Source of the DNA: Laspinema palackyanum D2a | GTDB taxonomy: Bacteria; Cyanobacteriota; Cyanobacteriia; Cyanobacteriales; Laspinemataceae | Direction: 5' to 3' | Length of the DNA: 64,000 nucleotides | NCBI GenBank assembly: GCA_025370845.1 | Contig: JAMXFF010000004.1 | Coordinates: forward strand, 124,001 to 188,000 | Shown: piece after piece, positions 1 through 9,742 of the stretch | Layout of the letters: every line of letters begins with the position of its first letter | Position numbering within the stretch: position 1 is the first letter of the stretch | Program-made: the position numbers and the translations under genes | The notes under the pieces: model-generated | The model's input: the letters and a program-made list of their open reading frames with translations, nothing else | What the model was told of the DNA's origin: nothing | The model's database searches: none

Positions 1-105
1 TTTTAGCAATGACTGTATTTTTGATAAAAAATCATAAAATTTCCTCTACCCAGAGGAAGAAATGAGAAACCGGCAAAAAGGAAACAATAAAGTTGCCCAT
101 AAAAC

Positions 106-138
106 AGCAGTCGGGCAGGTATAACCTGCCCGACTGCT
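106..138 (-). terminator. Rho-independent terminator of the beta-barrel gene
   Basis: A perfect 15-bp stem (106-120 with 124-138) closes a 3-nt loop. Read on the minus strand it is followed by a TTTT run, and it lies about 65 bases past the stop codon at 205. Nothing else was seen in bases 1-204. Confidence 0.85.
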
Positions 139-204
139 TTCTCACTTACGATTTAACCGAGTGCCACACCACACTCCGCCCAACTCGGGGCAAAATTAGA
201 AAAA

Positions 205-756
205 TTAGAAGCGATAACCTGCACCCACCAACAAGCTAAAAGCAGATTGATCCGTATTGCGATAAGCATCAAATGCAACTTTAGCATCCCCAAACAGCAC
301 GATGTTGTCTTGAACGAGTGCCTCCACTCCCGTGGCAACCGTTAAGGCATCTTGGTCACCCAGAGCTGTTTGTTGACCGCGTTCGGTGATGAAGGAATAA
401 CCCCCGCCAACGTATAAGTTCGCGTTATTCGTCACAGGTACATCGAGAGATAACATCGGGACCAATGCTGCCGCATTATTATTAATCAAGGCCGATCCCC
501 GCACCGATACGGCAGAATTCGGAACTTGATAACGACCCTGGAGGTTACCGCCATAGCTTTCACTGCCTTGTCCCTCATCCCAGTTGTGAACGTTACCACC
601 CAGACCCGCACCGAGATAGTGACCCGCCATTCCTTGCTTGCCGGTGAGGGTTTGTAACCCTTCGGCATGAGCGGCACTGCTGGAGAGGAGTACCGGGATC
701 ATCATCACAACGGACAAAGCAGACAGAGTTGCAACAGACTGAAGAATTCGTTTCAT
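205..756 (-). CDS. Secreted outer-membrane beta-barrel-like protein
   Basis: The 183-residue product starts with a clear Sec signal peptide: basic MKR, a hydrophobic core, and likely cleavage after SSAAHA near residue 31. The rest is Gly/Asn/Ala-rich with alternating short hydrophobic strands and ends in GYRF, the aromatic C-terminal signature of outer-membrane barrels. The length suits a small opacity-type barrel of about eight strands. I infer an outer-membrane location; substrate or pore function cannot be read. It is monocistronic, with its own strong terminator downstream and 400 bases of non-coding DNA upstream. I did not recognise a named family. Confidence 0.7.
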   Translation of the reverse strand: MKRILQSVATLSALSVVMMIPVLLSSSAAHAEGLQTLTGKQGMAGHYLGAGLGGNVHNWDEGQGSESYGGNLQGRYQVPNSAVSVRGSALINNNAAALVPMLSLDVPVTNNANLYVGGGYSFITERGQQTALGDQDALTVATGVEALVQDNIVLFGDAKVAFDAYRNTDQSAFSLLVGAGYRF

Positions 757-1156
757 AAAACTCGGTTGGTGAATGAAATCTTGACAACCGTTGATACTTT
801 GACTGTAGGGGGTGACGGTGACGGACAGGGGAGGGGATGTGGAAGTATTTAAAGTGACTATTACACTGTCTGGGTGTCTCCCCGGCTATTTCCTCGCACT
901 AGAACGAAATTAGCTTGCGCTGTCAGGATTGCAGTCAAACCGTCCCGGCACGATCGCCCGAGGGTATAACCCGGGAAAATCCCCCTAATCCAGACAGTGT
1001 TCAAACTGGCAAGTGTACTGGAACCCGTGGATGCCATCTCAGTCCTTTCCAGGTGCGATCGCACCTCAAGGAGAATTCTCTCACTACAAAAAAGTCGGTT
1101 GAGTTCCCCACATCCACTCAACCGACCCATCCGGACAAAACGCCGAAACCCCGCGC
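757..1156. other. Intergenic region
   Basis: This 400-base gap carries the upstream region of the beta-barrel gene, a palindrome centred on a HIP1 site (about 1050-1065) and the terminator of the next gene at 1094-1126. The short open frames in it lack coding character. Confidence 0.5.
1094..1126 (-). terminator. Rho-independent terminator of the 623-aa membrane protein gene
   Basis: A perfect 11-bp stem (1094-1104 with 1116-1126) has an 11-nt loop. On the minus strand it is followed by TTTTTT. It lies about 30 bases past the stop codon at 1157. Confidence 0.85.
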
Positions 1157-3028
1157 TTAAACTGAAGGAGGATTCACCACCACTTTATCCAGCAATTTTT
1201 GCTGAGTAATGTAACCCAACTCATAACAATATCCCGGCAACACATCTAATTTCTGCCGGACTCGTTGACAAGCTCTGCTTCGTCCAAACTCCGTGGGTTT
1301 GCTCATCACCCAGTTGACATGAGCCTCTTTATTCAACGCTTTCCGGATTTTGACAATCTGCTTGATTAATTTCCGGGCTTTTTCCGCATCATCACTCTCT
1401 AAATACTCCCATTGACCGTAATTAGACACCGCATATTTATGGGCCTTGTCCAATAAATAATGCAGGGCTTTAAACAGCAATTTTAAGTCCGACTTCATCA
1501 GCATTTCCACCTTTAAAGTCTTCTGCATAATGTCCGTGGCGCTCATGGTAATAAATTTCTGTAAATCACAGAATTTGTATTCCAAAGCCGAAACCGCTTT
1601 ATAGATATCATCCAAGGTTCGGTCAATTTCATCGGAAATCAGTTGTTGTTGTTCGGGTAAAAAGAGAGTACCTTGGTGAGCGCGATAGGCGATTCCTTCT
1701 AATACCGGATAGTCACAAATCCCGGTTTTACGATATTCGGAAGTAAATCGAGCAATCAAGCGTTCCTCATACCGTTCTTCTTTTGAGGGGTTGGGGCGGT
1801 GGCGATTCAAGTTCATTTGGCGAATGGTTTCTAACCAGTCTCGAACTGCTGCCTCCACCTCGGGATTATGAGAAATTTTGGTGTTTCTCCCCCGCGCGTG
1901 AGCAACGGTAATATAACAAGCAGTGATACTCGTAATTGTAGAAAGAAAAAAGAAGAATAAAGAAAATCCCAGACGGGAAAAATTAAGAGCCCATAGATTC
2001 CCGAAGAAGTTACTAGAGGCGAGGCGGACTTCTTCAACCCCGGAGGTGATTTCTCCATATTCGTTAAAATAGCGACTAAAAACCAGGGGTAATTCTCGGT
2101 TGAGAAAAATTAGGTCATTTCCCAGTTCACTGCGAGTTTTTAGTTTTTCTTCCCAGTCTTCTCGAACTGCAAAGGTTTCGCTACGGATGCGATCGGCTTT
2201 TTGACAGAGGGGCAGATTTTCCTCCGGGACGCGACTCCAATCCCGTTCGCGATCGGCTACGGACCCGTTTGTTTCCACATAGAGAGAATCCCAACGCGGA
2301 TCGGTGCGGGGAATTTGGGATAACAATTGGAGGTTTTCCTGACATTGAGCAAAGGTGCGTTCGTAGGCGTCGGTATTGGGTTCTATTTGGCGAATTTTGC
2401 GGTCATGTTCTTCGATTAATTCTTCGGCGAGTTTATAGCTTAAGGCGGGACGGTTGTTAATGAGTTCGGAACCAATTCCTGCCACGAAAGATTGCAGAAT
2501 GCTCATGAGTAAAAATCCCGCAAAACCCACCTGTGCCCAATATTTTTTACCCGGTCGGTTTCCGGCGGTGGCAGTTCCAGCGAGGTTGGTCCAATTGAGG
2601 AGAATTAGGTTTAAGACAAAACTGGCGACGGGCGCTACCCAAACATTTCCTATCCCTTTAAAGGCAAACAATAAAATAGGAAAATTAGTGATGGCATTAA
2701 TTAAGGTGGCACCGGAGACAATATCCGCAGTGATTTCCGAATCTCTGCGGACATCTCTGGGGACAAAGGCTTCACCATCAAAATGCCGGGGGTTGGCTTG
2801 GAGAAAGCCTAAGACATAGAGAATGGGGGGTTTAGGGTTGAGGGAATAATATAAATTCCAAAACCATCCTTGCCGTCGGGACCGTTTGACGAGTCCTACA
2901 TAGTCGGGATTTTTTTCCAACCATTGAATTAATAACAAATCATCGCTGAGTGATGCTGAAGGGCGATGCGATCCATTCAGCGGTTCGAGTTCATTAGAGC
3001 GCACTAAATCGAATTTGTCGCTTTTCAT
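1157..3028 (-). CDS. Unrecognised multi-domain membrane protein
   Basis: I do not recognise this 623-residue protein. A soluble N-terminus of about 100 residues precedes a hydrophobic zone at about 110-195 with two or three membrane spans (one around NAITNFPILLFAF, another around FAGFLLMSILQSFVAGIG). A charged, helical, coiled-coil-like segment follows at about 200-330. A further strongly hydrophobic span (FSLFFFFLSTITSITACYI) lies near residue 365. The last 230 residues are charged and mostly helical. This pattern suggests a membrane-anchored protein with a long soluble middle segment and tail. It lies downstream of the CHAT operon on the same strand, but the 544-base gap argues for separate transcription. 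It has its own terminator. Confidence 0.6.
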   Translation of the reverse strand: MKSDKFDLVRSNELEPLNGSHRPSASLSDDLLLIQWLEKNPDYVGLVKRSRRQGWFWNLYYSLNPKPPILYVLGFLQANPRHFDGEAFVPRDVRRDSEITADIVSGATLINAITNFPILLFAFKGIGNVWVAPVASFVLNLILLNWTNLAGTATAGNRPGKKYWAQVGFAGFLLMSILQSFVAGIGSELINNRPALSYKLAEELIEEHDRKIRQIEPNTDAYERTFAQCQENLQLLSQIPRTDPRWDSLYVETNGSVADRERDWSRVPEENLPLCQKADRIRSETFAVREDWEEKLKTRSELGNDLIFLNRELPLVFSRYFNEYGEITSGVEEVRLASSNFFGNLWALNFSRLGFSLFFFFLSTITSITACYITVAHARGRNTKISHNPEVEAAVRDWLETIRQMNLNRHRPNPSKEERYEERLIARFTSEYRKTGICDYPVLEGIAYRAHQGTLFLPEQQQLISDEIDRTLDDIYKAVSALEYKFCDLQKFITMSATDIMQKTLKVEMLMKSDLKLLFKALHYLLDKAHKYAVSNYGQWEYLESDDAEKARKLIKQIVKIRKALNKEAHVNWVMSKPTEFGRSRACQRVRQKLDVLPGYCYELGYITQQKLLDKVVVNPPSV

Positions 3029-3572
3029 AGAAGGTGTATGCCTACCGAAAAAGTGTCGGGAAACCCTGATTGCAGTGGGGGTAATATCAGCACAATTCTG
3101 AGTGTCAGATTATGCAGACTAAGATTGCGATCGCCCGGGGAAGTTAGGAGGGCGCAACTCTTGATGGCGGGAACGGTTGGGGCCAAATATGCCCGTGATC
3201 ACGGAATCGGGTTTATCTTTTGAATGCAATAAACGAGAAAATATTTCCGGCTAAATTGCGGTAATCGGTAGTGCATACAGAGGTTTTGAGTTTAGAAGTG
3301 GGCAGATGGATTGCCAACAGGGGTTGGCGGATGCTCCGTTTGGTAACAGGTCTTGCTTATTTTACTAAAGCAAACCGCAGGTTGTGGGAATTTTGGAAAA
3401 ACTCTGCTGAAACTCTCGGCGTACAAGGGAAAAGCGTTTTCTGAGGCGATCGCCCTCCAGGCAAATTAGGGTCCTTTCTCCTCCACGGGGTCCTTTAACA
3501 ATCCCTGACCCCATCGGATTCCCCCTGGGGATTAGCAAAAACCCCGGGGAATGGGGGCCTAAATGGACGAGT
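3029..3572. other. Intergenic region between CHAT-WD40 and the membrane protein
   Basis: I saw no convincing gene, RNA or clear terminator hairpin in these 544 bases. The minus-strand frame at 3365-3637 overlaps the end of the CHAT-WD40 gene and has no family resemblance. Confidence 0.4.
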
Positions 3573-5708
3573 TTACAGGGGAGAAGATCCATCTGGAAAG
3601 CATCGCCAAATTTTAATCGTTTTATCTTGACTCCCACTGATTAAAGTTTGTCCATCAGGACTAAATGCTAGGGAATTCACGGTGTCAGAATGTCCGAGGG
3701 TTTGCAGGGTTTTTCCCGTGCTTAAATCCCAAATTCTAATGGTATGATCGCGACCACCACTGGCCAAAGTTTTGCCATCGGGAGCAATGGCGATCGCTTG
3801 GATGGTATCGGAATGACCTTTGAGGGTCTGCTGCAACTGGCGATCGCACCACCGCCAAATTTTAATCACATCCTCAGTCCCCCCACTCGCCAAAATTTCC
3901 CCATCAGAACTCATGGCTAAACTATACACTTCTACATCCCGACTAAACCAAGATTGCGCCGGACTCAACCAACCCGAAGGGCCAACTAAAGTATGAATCA
4001 GTTGTTCCTGTTCCGGATTCCAAATTTTAATCGTGCCATCCAAACTGCTACTAATAAGTGATCCATCTTGCGGATGAAAAATTACTGCACAAACCGCCCA
4101 AACATGACCGCGCAGAGTCGCAATAATTTTTTCTCTTTCAATATCCCAAACCTTAATTGTACTATCAACATTATGACCACTGGCGATGTACTTACCATTG
4201 TGATTAAAGGCAATACTCCAAATCGCTAATGCCACCCAATCATTCCCTCGTAAAGTCGTTTTTAATTCAACCTTATTCTGTTCCCCATCCACCTCCCAAA
4301 GTTTAATCGTGCCATCGGGGAAGAAACTCGCACTCGCCAGAATTCCATCGGGACTAAACTGCACCGAAGTGACCGTTCCCGTATGTCCTTTCAGAGTTTT
4401 TTTGAGTTCCCCCCTCTGCAAATCCCAGAGTTTAATTGTTTGGTCAACACTGCCACTGGCAATCATCCCACCATCGGGACTAACCGCCACCGATTTGACC
4501 CCAGAGGAATGTCCCATTAGGGTTGTCACTTCCTGACAAATCGGCTGATTTGTGACGACTCCCGGAGAAAGCATAGGAACTTTTATGGGGATTTTAGTTG
4601 GAATTTTCGGCCAAATGAGCGGGGTTTGCGCGGGATTCTGGCAAAGAATCGGCAACCAACTCACCCCTGGATATTGGGTTTCCCAAAATTCTAAACTATC
4701 TTTGGCCTCTTTCATGGCAACATACAAAGATTTACCTTCATAAAACTTTTGAAGAAACTTTTTAATAAACGCCACCGCAGCATCTCCGGGGACGATTTCC
4801 CTCATCACAATCACTTGGGGAATATTTAAGTCAGACAATTCTTTCGCTAAACCCAATCCATTACAGGAATTAAAAATGGCTAATTGTAGCCCGCGCCTTA
4901 GAGCTTTTTGAAGGGATATTTTTAACTCAGAAATGGTTAATTTATCGTCATTGTTAATCAAAAAATACCCCGTTTCTCCCGTTTCAGAACTGGAACTATG
5001 TCCAGCAAAGAAGAGAATATCCCATCCCTTATCATCTTGTAGGTTGTCATATAATTCTTCAATTTTATGGGGATTAATAAACTTCACTTCACTATTAGTT
5101 AATCTATTTAATTGCTTGTTTTCTTCTTCGGTATTAATATCTTTCCCTATGCCAAAAATACCTAAAATTCTCACTTTTTCTCGGGCGATCGCATCCGGTG
5201 CCAGGTTAATGCGACTGTATTCTGGCGGCACTAAAGCGATTTCTGCATGAGCATAGCGCTCAAAAATATCCCATTCATTCCAGGGGAGTTTTTTTAACAA
5301 AAGGGCACGGGTTTGAAGAAAAATCCGAATCTCTTCAAATTCATCGGGTAGATGCTTGAAAAAAGTTTCCCGTATCTTTTGAAATTCTCTGGATTCTGAT
5401 TTGAGCCAATCTTTAAATGAGTTTTTCAACTCCTTCTGAGAGGTTTTGCATTTTTCTATAGCTTCTTTCAGGGGAGTAACAGTCGTCTTCGCCGTCCCTT
5501 TAGGAACCTTCATTCTCGTATTGCCGACTTTTATTTCTATAAAATCGCTCTGCCAGCTTTCGTAAAGCTTAGGAATACTGGATGATGGAGGCAACTGTCC
5601 GATAACTTCTGAGAGGGTATTGCCTTGTTCTTCCCTAATTTCAAGTCCCATCGAAAACCCAGTCTTAAAATCTCCGTTACCAATGGTGAAAACTGCTAGT
5701 TTTGTCAT
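3573..5708 (-). CDS. CHAT protease-like protein with C-terminal WD40 propeller
   Basis: The 711-residue protein combines a caspase-like CHAT domain with a beta-propeller. Residues 1-165 form an N-terminal module shared with the upstream NACHT protein. The CHAT core at about 175-355 has its histidine in FFAGHSSSS (His237) and its cysteine in IFNSCNGLG (Cys282), so the peptidase dyad looks intact. Residues 395-702 hold seven WD-type repeats with SPDG and KIWD/KLWD signatures, enough to close one propeller. In related systems CHAT domains cleave partner proteins; that this one does is inference, and the propeller probably senses or binds a partner. The ATG at 5708 lies 22 bases after the CHAT-NACHT stop, so it is the last gene of a three-gene operon. 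Confidence 0.85.
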   Translation of the reverse strand: MTKLAVFTIGNGDFKTGFSMGLEIREEQGNTLSEVIGQLPPSSSIPKLYESWQSDFIEIKVGNTRMKVPKGTAKTTVTPLKEAIEKCKTSQKELKNSFKDWLKSESREFQKIRETFFKHLPDEFEEIRIFLQTRALLLKKLPWNEWDIFERYAHAEIALVPPEYSRINLAPDAIAREKVRILGIFGIGKDINTEEENKQLNRLTNSEVKFINPHKIEELYDNLQDDKGWDILFFAGHSSSSETGETGYFLINNDDKLTISELKISLQKALRRGLQLAIFNSCNGLGLAKELSDLNIPQVIVMREIVPGDAAVAFIKKFLQKFYEGKSLYVAMKEAKDSLEFWETQYPGVSWLPILCQNPAQTPLIWPKIPTKIPIKVPMLSPGVVTNQPICQEVTTLMGHSSGVKSVAVSPDGGMIASGSVDQTIKLWDLQRGELKKTLKGHTGTVTSVQFSPDGILASASFFPDGTIKLWEVDGEQNKVELKTTLRGNDWVALAIWSIAFNHNGKYIASGHNVDSTIKVWDIEREKIIATLRGHVWAVCAVIFHPQDGSLISSSLDGTIKIWNPEQEQLIHTLVGPSGWLSPAQSWFSRDVEVYSLAMSSDGEILASGGTEDVIKIWRWCDRQLQQTLKGHSDTIQAIAIAPDGKTLASGGRDHTIRIWDLSTGKTLQTLGHSDTVNSLAFSPDGQTLISGSQDKTIKIWRCFPDGSSPL

Positions 5709-5730
5709 AGTGATAATTAGGCGTTAAATT

Positions 5731-8562
5731 TTATAACTTTGATTTATATATAGTCGTAAAATGTTCTAACAAAAGTCGATGAATAAACAGATATCCGCCT
5801 CCCACTCTTTGTAAAAAGATGAGTTTTCGGGCATAATCGAGAAACCGGGTATAGTTCCAAGGAATCGACCCCTGCCAATACAATAACACCCGCATAGTCA
5901 AATGTTGAATGCAGGCAGTCCCCGCTTGGTTCAGTCCATAAAATAATCCGACGAGGATTCCTGAAAGGATAGCACGAACCGTAAATTCCTGCATCCAATC
6001 TGTCCCCAATCTCGCCGATGCAGATGCGGTTCCGATAATCAGGGTGAGGATTTGTTCGCTCATTAATCCGGCAGTGACCCCCAACACTGACGCTGCGATC
6101 GCCGCTAAAATTGCCGCATTTTTCAAAGACTGCAAAATCCCTTGATTGGGAAATTGTTTGGAGTCCAAATCCCCCCCTTTCAGTTCAGAAACCAGCACAA
6201 CTAAAGGCGCAACGATTACAAACCCAATCATTCCAGAAATCATCCAAGTGATTACCCCTAAACCCAACCCCAAACTTAAGGCTTTTTTGACGGCATCCCA
6301 GGACCAATTCAGGGTTTCTACAGGTTGAATCTTTTTCTCTCGTCCCACCGTCAGGGTCGCCCAAATTCCGAACGGTAAGCCAAAAACTACCACAAAGATT
6401 AAACTAATCACCATTCCCCAAAATGGCTCTAAGAAAAAACCGACGGTCAACCAGAGAATCATCCCGACAATCGTCCCGCCAATCAGTCCAAATAGGAGTC
6501 CTACCCCCCAGGGAATCTGGTTTTGGAGGCGAGACTCTAACCATTTGGGTTGCAAGCGGTCCAGAAAAAATAGGGTTTGGGATTCCTGGTGCATCAACTG
6601 TGCCAGCCAACTCAACCATTGGAGCATTATTTCTTTATTATACGGTCTTTTCTCTGGGGAGTGACGATACCACATCTGGTTAATATAGGCATCAAATAGC
6701 CAGCGACGACGAGCTTCTAAAGACTGGAATTTTAAATCATTTTTAACGTAATTTCCCTGATAAACAACCGCGATAATATTCAACATTAAGGGGGTTTTTG
6801 CCAATTCTACTAACAAAGGGTCGGCTTGGAATGTGGCAATGTCTATAGCCCGATTTCCCCCTAAATTAGCTAAATACTCAGAAACTTGCCCTAAACTTAA
6901 AGGCTGCAAATAAATTGCGGATTTAAAATTTAATTGAATTTGGATTGATTCATAGTCTTCTCGGCGACTGGTGAGGAGAATTTCTGTCAGGGGATATTGC
7001 TTGACAAAGGCATTTAAAGCAGTTAAACAGACTTTTCTGATGTCAGATTTGACTTCATCTAAGCCATCCAAGAGTAATAACACTCGCCCTTTTTCAAGGC
7101 TCGATTTGAGCCAACTGGGAGAGACTTCATAATTGGCCGTTCCTTCCTCTATAATCCAGTCCTGAATTGGCAGCATTTTCAGTCCCCATGAGGACAGGGT
7201 GAATACCAGGGGAATCGGTTGAGTATAGTCTCTTTCTCCTCGGGCGATCGCATCCCGAGCTAATTCCAACAACGTCACGGTTTTTCCCGAACCCGGTTCT
7301 CCCAAAATCAGCAGGGTTTTCGGTGTTTTGAGTCGGTCAAAATACTGAATCAGTCGAGTATTTTCCGGGAGAATGAGTTCCGTTTGGTCTGAGTTTTCCA
7401 GGGGTATTTCCAGGGATTTCACAAGGGGATACTGTTCTAGTCCCAGGTTCAGGAAAAGTTGCCGTTGCAAAGAGTTTTCTAAAACTCCTTGAATCCAGTA
7501 TTTTTTAACTTTTTGGAGTAACATTTTCCGGATGTGATATTCCTGGCGAGTTTGAGGCGTATCAATCGGCGGTTTTCCCAGGATTCCTCGCCAAGTTAGG
7601 GAGGGTTTGAGGGGATGGTGACAGAGGATGGGTAATCCCATAATCCCCGGAAATTGTTTGTCAAAAAATTCTAAACTTTCTCGACCCTCTCGCACCGATG
7701 GATATAAGCATTTCCCGTGAGCAAAAGCGGTTAAAAATGCCCGCAAAAACCTAGCGGATACCTGTTCCAAAACTGCCTGTCTGAAAATTACGAGAATCGG
7801 GGGATTGATTAAGTTTGCCAGCAATTCCGCCAGATCTAGTCCATCATTGCAGATAGCGAGTTTCAACCCGCGATCGCAGGCAATTTCCAGAGATTGTTTG
7901 AACTCTGTAATATTCAAGTTTTGAATCAAGTTATGATTCCCAATAAACAATATATCCCAACCCGTTGCATCTTGGAGTTGGAGATAGAGTTGCTGGGGTT
8001 GAGAGGATTTTAAAATCAGATGTTCCTCATCGGGTAAGGATTTGAGAGTTCCGAGGGTAGACAAAGTTTCTGAGTGAGGGCGATCGCCTACCACCGCTAA
8101 AATCCTCACCCGACTTCTAACCGGCGTATCATCAAAATCCGGCAGGGGACTATACTCGGTTAAAGTGAGGGCAAATTCTGCCTGGGGATAGTGCTCGCGA
8201 AAGATATCCCACTCCTGCCAAGGCAGTTGTCGAAGCAGGCGATCGCCAGATTGAATCAACAGCCGAATTTCTGGCGGGCGATCGGTTAATTCCCGCAGGA
8301 TGGTTTCCCGCAATTTTTGAACATCACCGCCACCCTTTAACCAGTCCTGAAAGCACCCGATCAGCGCTTGATAACTCTGCGCCAACAGAAGGCGATCGGC
8401 CTTTTTTAAAGATAAACTCTCCCAAGTCCGATAAATCCCTGGAAGTCCTGGATTTGGGGGAAGAGTGACAAGGATTACCGTTTCCTGCGAGAAAAAAATC
8501 CGCACCGTAAACCCCGTTTCAAAGCTGCCTGATTCAAATCTAAATCGGATTGAATTTACCAT
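5731..8562 (-). CDS. CHAT-NACHT ATPase with C-terminal membrane segments
   Basis: The 943-residue protein begins with the same N-terminal module and CHAT fold (1-315) as the CHAT-WD40 protein. Its His210 (FIGNH) is kept, but the cysteine motif FNSC is replaced by CNDG, so peptidase activity is probably lost. A NACHT STAND NTPase follows: Walker A GEPGSGKT at 421-428, Walker B LLLLDGLDEV at 495-504 and a sensor-like LLTSRRED near 529. From about residue 684 several hydrophobic Gly-rich spans indicate four to six membrane segments. The last 60 residues (QGSIPWNYTRF, LLLEHF) match the C-terminus I know from other cyanobacterial membrane NACHT proteins. ATG 8562 has an AGGGAG upstream. It sits 42 bases after the DUF1822 gene. 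It probably oligomerises at a membrane on sensing a trigger. Confidence 0.85.
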   Translation of the reverse strand: MVNSIRFRFESGSFETGFTVRIFFSQETVILVTLPPNPGLPGIYRTWESLSLKKADRLLLAQSYQALIGCFQDWLKGGGDVQKLRETILRELTDRPPEIRLLIQSGDRLLRQLPWQEWDIFREHYPQAEFALTLTEYSPLPDFDDTPVRSRVRILAVVGDRPHSETLSTLGTLKSLPDEEHLILKSSQPQQLYLQLQDATGWDILFIGNHNLIQNLNITEFKQSLEIACDRGLKLAICNDGLDLAELLANLINPPILVIFRQAVLEQVSARFLRAFLTAFAHGKCLYPSVREGRESLEFFDKQFPGIMGLPILCHHPLKPSLTWRGILGKPPIDTPQTRQEYHIRKMLLQKVKKYWIQGVLENSLQRQLFLNLGLEQYPLVKSLEIPLENSDQTELILPENTRLIQYFDRLKTPKTLLILGEPGSGKTVTLLELARDAIARGERDYTQPIPLVFTLSSWGLKMLPIQDWIIEEGTANYEVSPSWLKSSLEKGRVLLLLDGLDEVKSDIRKVCLTALNAFVKQYPLTEILLTSRREDYESIQIQLNFKSAIYLQPLSLGQVSEYLANLGGNRAIDIATFQADPLLVELAKTPLMLNIIAVVYQGNYVKNDLKFQSLEARRRWLFDAYINQMWYRHSPEKRPYNKEIMLQWLSWLAQLMHQESQTLFFLDRLQPKWLESRLQNQIPWGVGLLFGLIGGTIVGMILWLTVGFFLEPFWGMVISLIFVVVFGLPFGIWATLTVGREKKIQPVETLNWSWDAVKKALSLGLGLGVITWMISGMIGFVIVAPLVVLVSELKGGDLDSKQFPNQGILQSLKNAAILAAIAASVLGVTAGLMSEQILTLIIGTASASARLGTDWMQEFTVRAILSGILVGLFYGLNQAGTACIQHLTMRVLLYWQGSIPWNYTRFLDYARKLIFLQRVGGGYLFIHRLLLEHFTTIYKSKL

Positions 8563-8604
8563 TGCTTTTACTCCCTTTCCCCCGGTAATTAACTCCAGAA
8601 AACC

Positions 8605-9693
8605 CTATACTATAAAACTTTCCGTTGCACTCAATTCTCCCAATTCTAGCTTGAGCACAAACCCTTCCCCCGGTTCCCCACTCAAAGGTTGTTCAATGCA
8701 ATTGTTACCCCGTCCTGCGGTTACTTCCTCCAAAACCTCTCCCTGCTCATCCAAAACCATCAACTTCAGTTGCTCCGGCAAATCAGTTGACTCTTGAATC
8801 GGAAAAACCCGCACCAAAATATCAATTCCCTCCTCAGATTCCTGGGAAAGCTTCACCAATAGCGCTAAAGACGCCGTTCCCAAAACAATCGATTTTCCCT
8901 GTTGAATCGTCGGCAGATCCGGTCCCGGTTCGATATCTTTGGCATAATTAGCTAAATCCGAACGAAACGCAGGCGATCGCATTCCAAACAGTTCATCAAT
9001 CGTCTGCCATCCCTCATCAATCACGTCATTTACAGCAGTTTGCAGCCACAAACTTAAATTAACCGGCGGGGATTGTTCTATCATGGGTTCTAACTGTACA
9101 CCTAAAATAGTTACTCCCAACAGTTGCGAGAGTTCTCCCGTTTCAAATCGTTCGCGAATTTGCTCAAATCCTGCTAAATAGCCATTGAACACTAACTGGA
9201 TGCTGCCTTGTTCAATTTTATCCAATCTCATGGAAGCATTCCCCGGAATTTGTTGAAGTAGCGCTTGAATTTGTGCTAGATTTTCTGGGCTAATTTCTGA
9301 TACATCAATAGAAAGTCTCCATTTGACCCATTTCTCTGTAGGAGGGGGTAAAAAGGTGCGTTTATATCCTAACTCTTCAAGATATTGGGGAAATTTTGCC
9401 CAAGCAATTTCCGGTGTATTCCCGGTTCTGCCTTGAACCAGGGTTTCCAGGTATCGGTACAAATAATGACTTAAGTTGACTCGCAGACCATTGACCTTAA
9501 CATTAAGCAGTTTTGCAATTTGTTTTGGCGAGTAACCACACAGCAATCCGCACAGACAGTCTAATTCTTGGGTAGAGAGCCTTGCCTGTTTTGGTGCATT
9601 AAAAACCAGTCGTTTAGCTTCCCCTAAGTCTAGGGAGAGTTCCTCCAGTTTCCATTGTTCCGCTGCTTGGTTGACGATTTGTTGGATGCTCAT
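8605..9693 (-). CDS. HTH-containing DUF1822 family protein of a CHAT/NACHT operon
   Basis: This first operon gene has three parts. Near residues 40-85 is an HTH-like stretch (LSTQELDCLCGLLCGYSPKQ, then IAKLLNV) resembling the LuxR-like N-terminal modules of cyanobacterial STAND proteins. A middle alpha/beta domain (about 125-205) contains MRLDKIEQGSIQLVFNG and ends before LGVTILGVQL. The C-terminus (about 215-362) has DUF1822 features: a WLQ...EGWQTIDELF helix, KSIVLGTASLALLVKL, a strand with LPEQLKLMVLDEQGEVL, and a closing FVLKLELGELSATESFIV. DUF1822 genes commonly neighbour CHAT-domain genes in cyanobacteria (recall). I prefer ATG 9693, which has GAGGAG just upstream, over the TTG at 9729. 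A role as adaptor or autoregulator is inference. Confidence 0.8.
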   Translation of the reverse strand: MSIQQIVNQAAEQWKLEELSLDLGEAKRLVFNAPKQARLSTQELDCLCGLLCGYSPKQIAKLLNVKVNGLRVNLSHYLYRYLETLVQGRTGNTPEIAWAKFPQYLEELGYKRTFLPPPTEKWVKWRLSIDVSEISPENLAQIQALLQQIPGNASMRLDKIEQGSIQLVFNGYLAGFEQIRERFETGELSQLLGVTILGVQLEPMIEQSPPVNLSLWLQTAVNDVIDEGWQTIDELFGMRSPAFRSDLANYAKDIEPGPDLPTIQQGKSIVLGTASLALLVKLSQESEEGIDILVRVFPIQESTDLPEQLKLMVLDEQGEVLEEVTAGRGNNCIEQPLSGEPGEGFVLKLELGELSATESFIV

Positions 9694-9742
9694 GACTCCT
9701 CTACCCTCAATAGTTAATATACGATACAAACGGCTAATCGGG

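Noticed and set aside
861-1130. 89-codon minus-strand frame
   Set aside because: It overlaps a strong terminator at 1094-1126 and shows no coding features.
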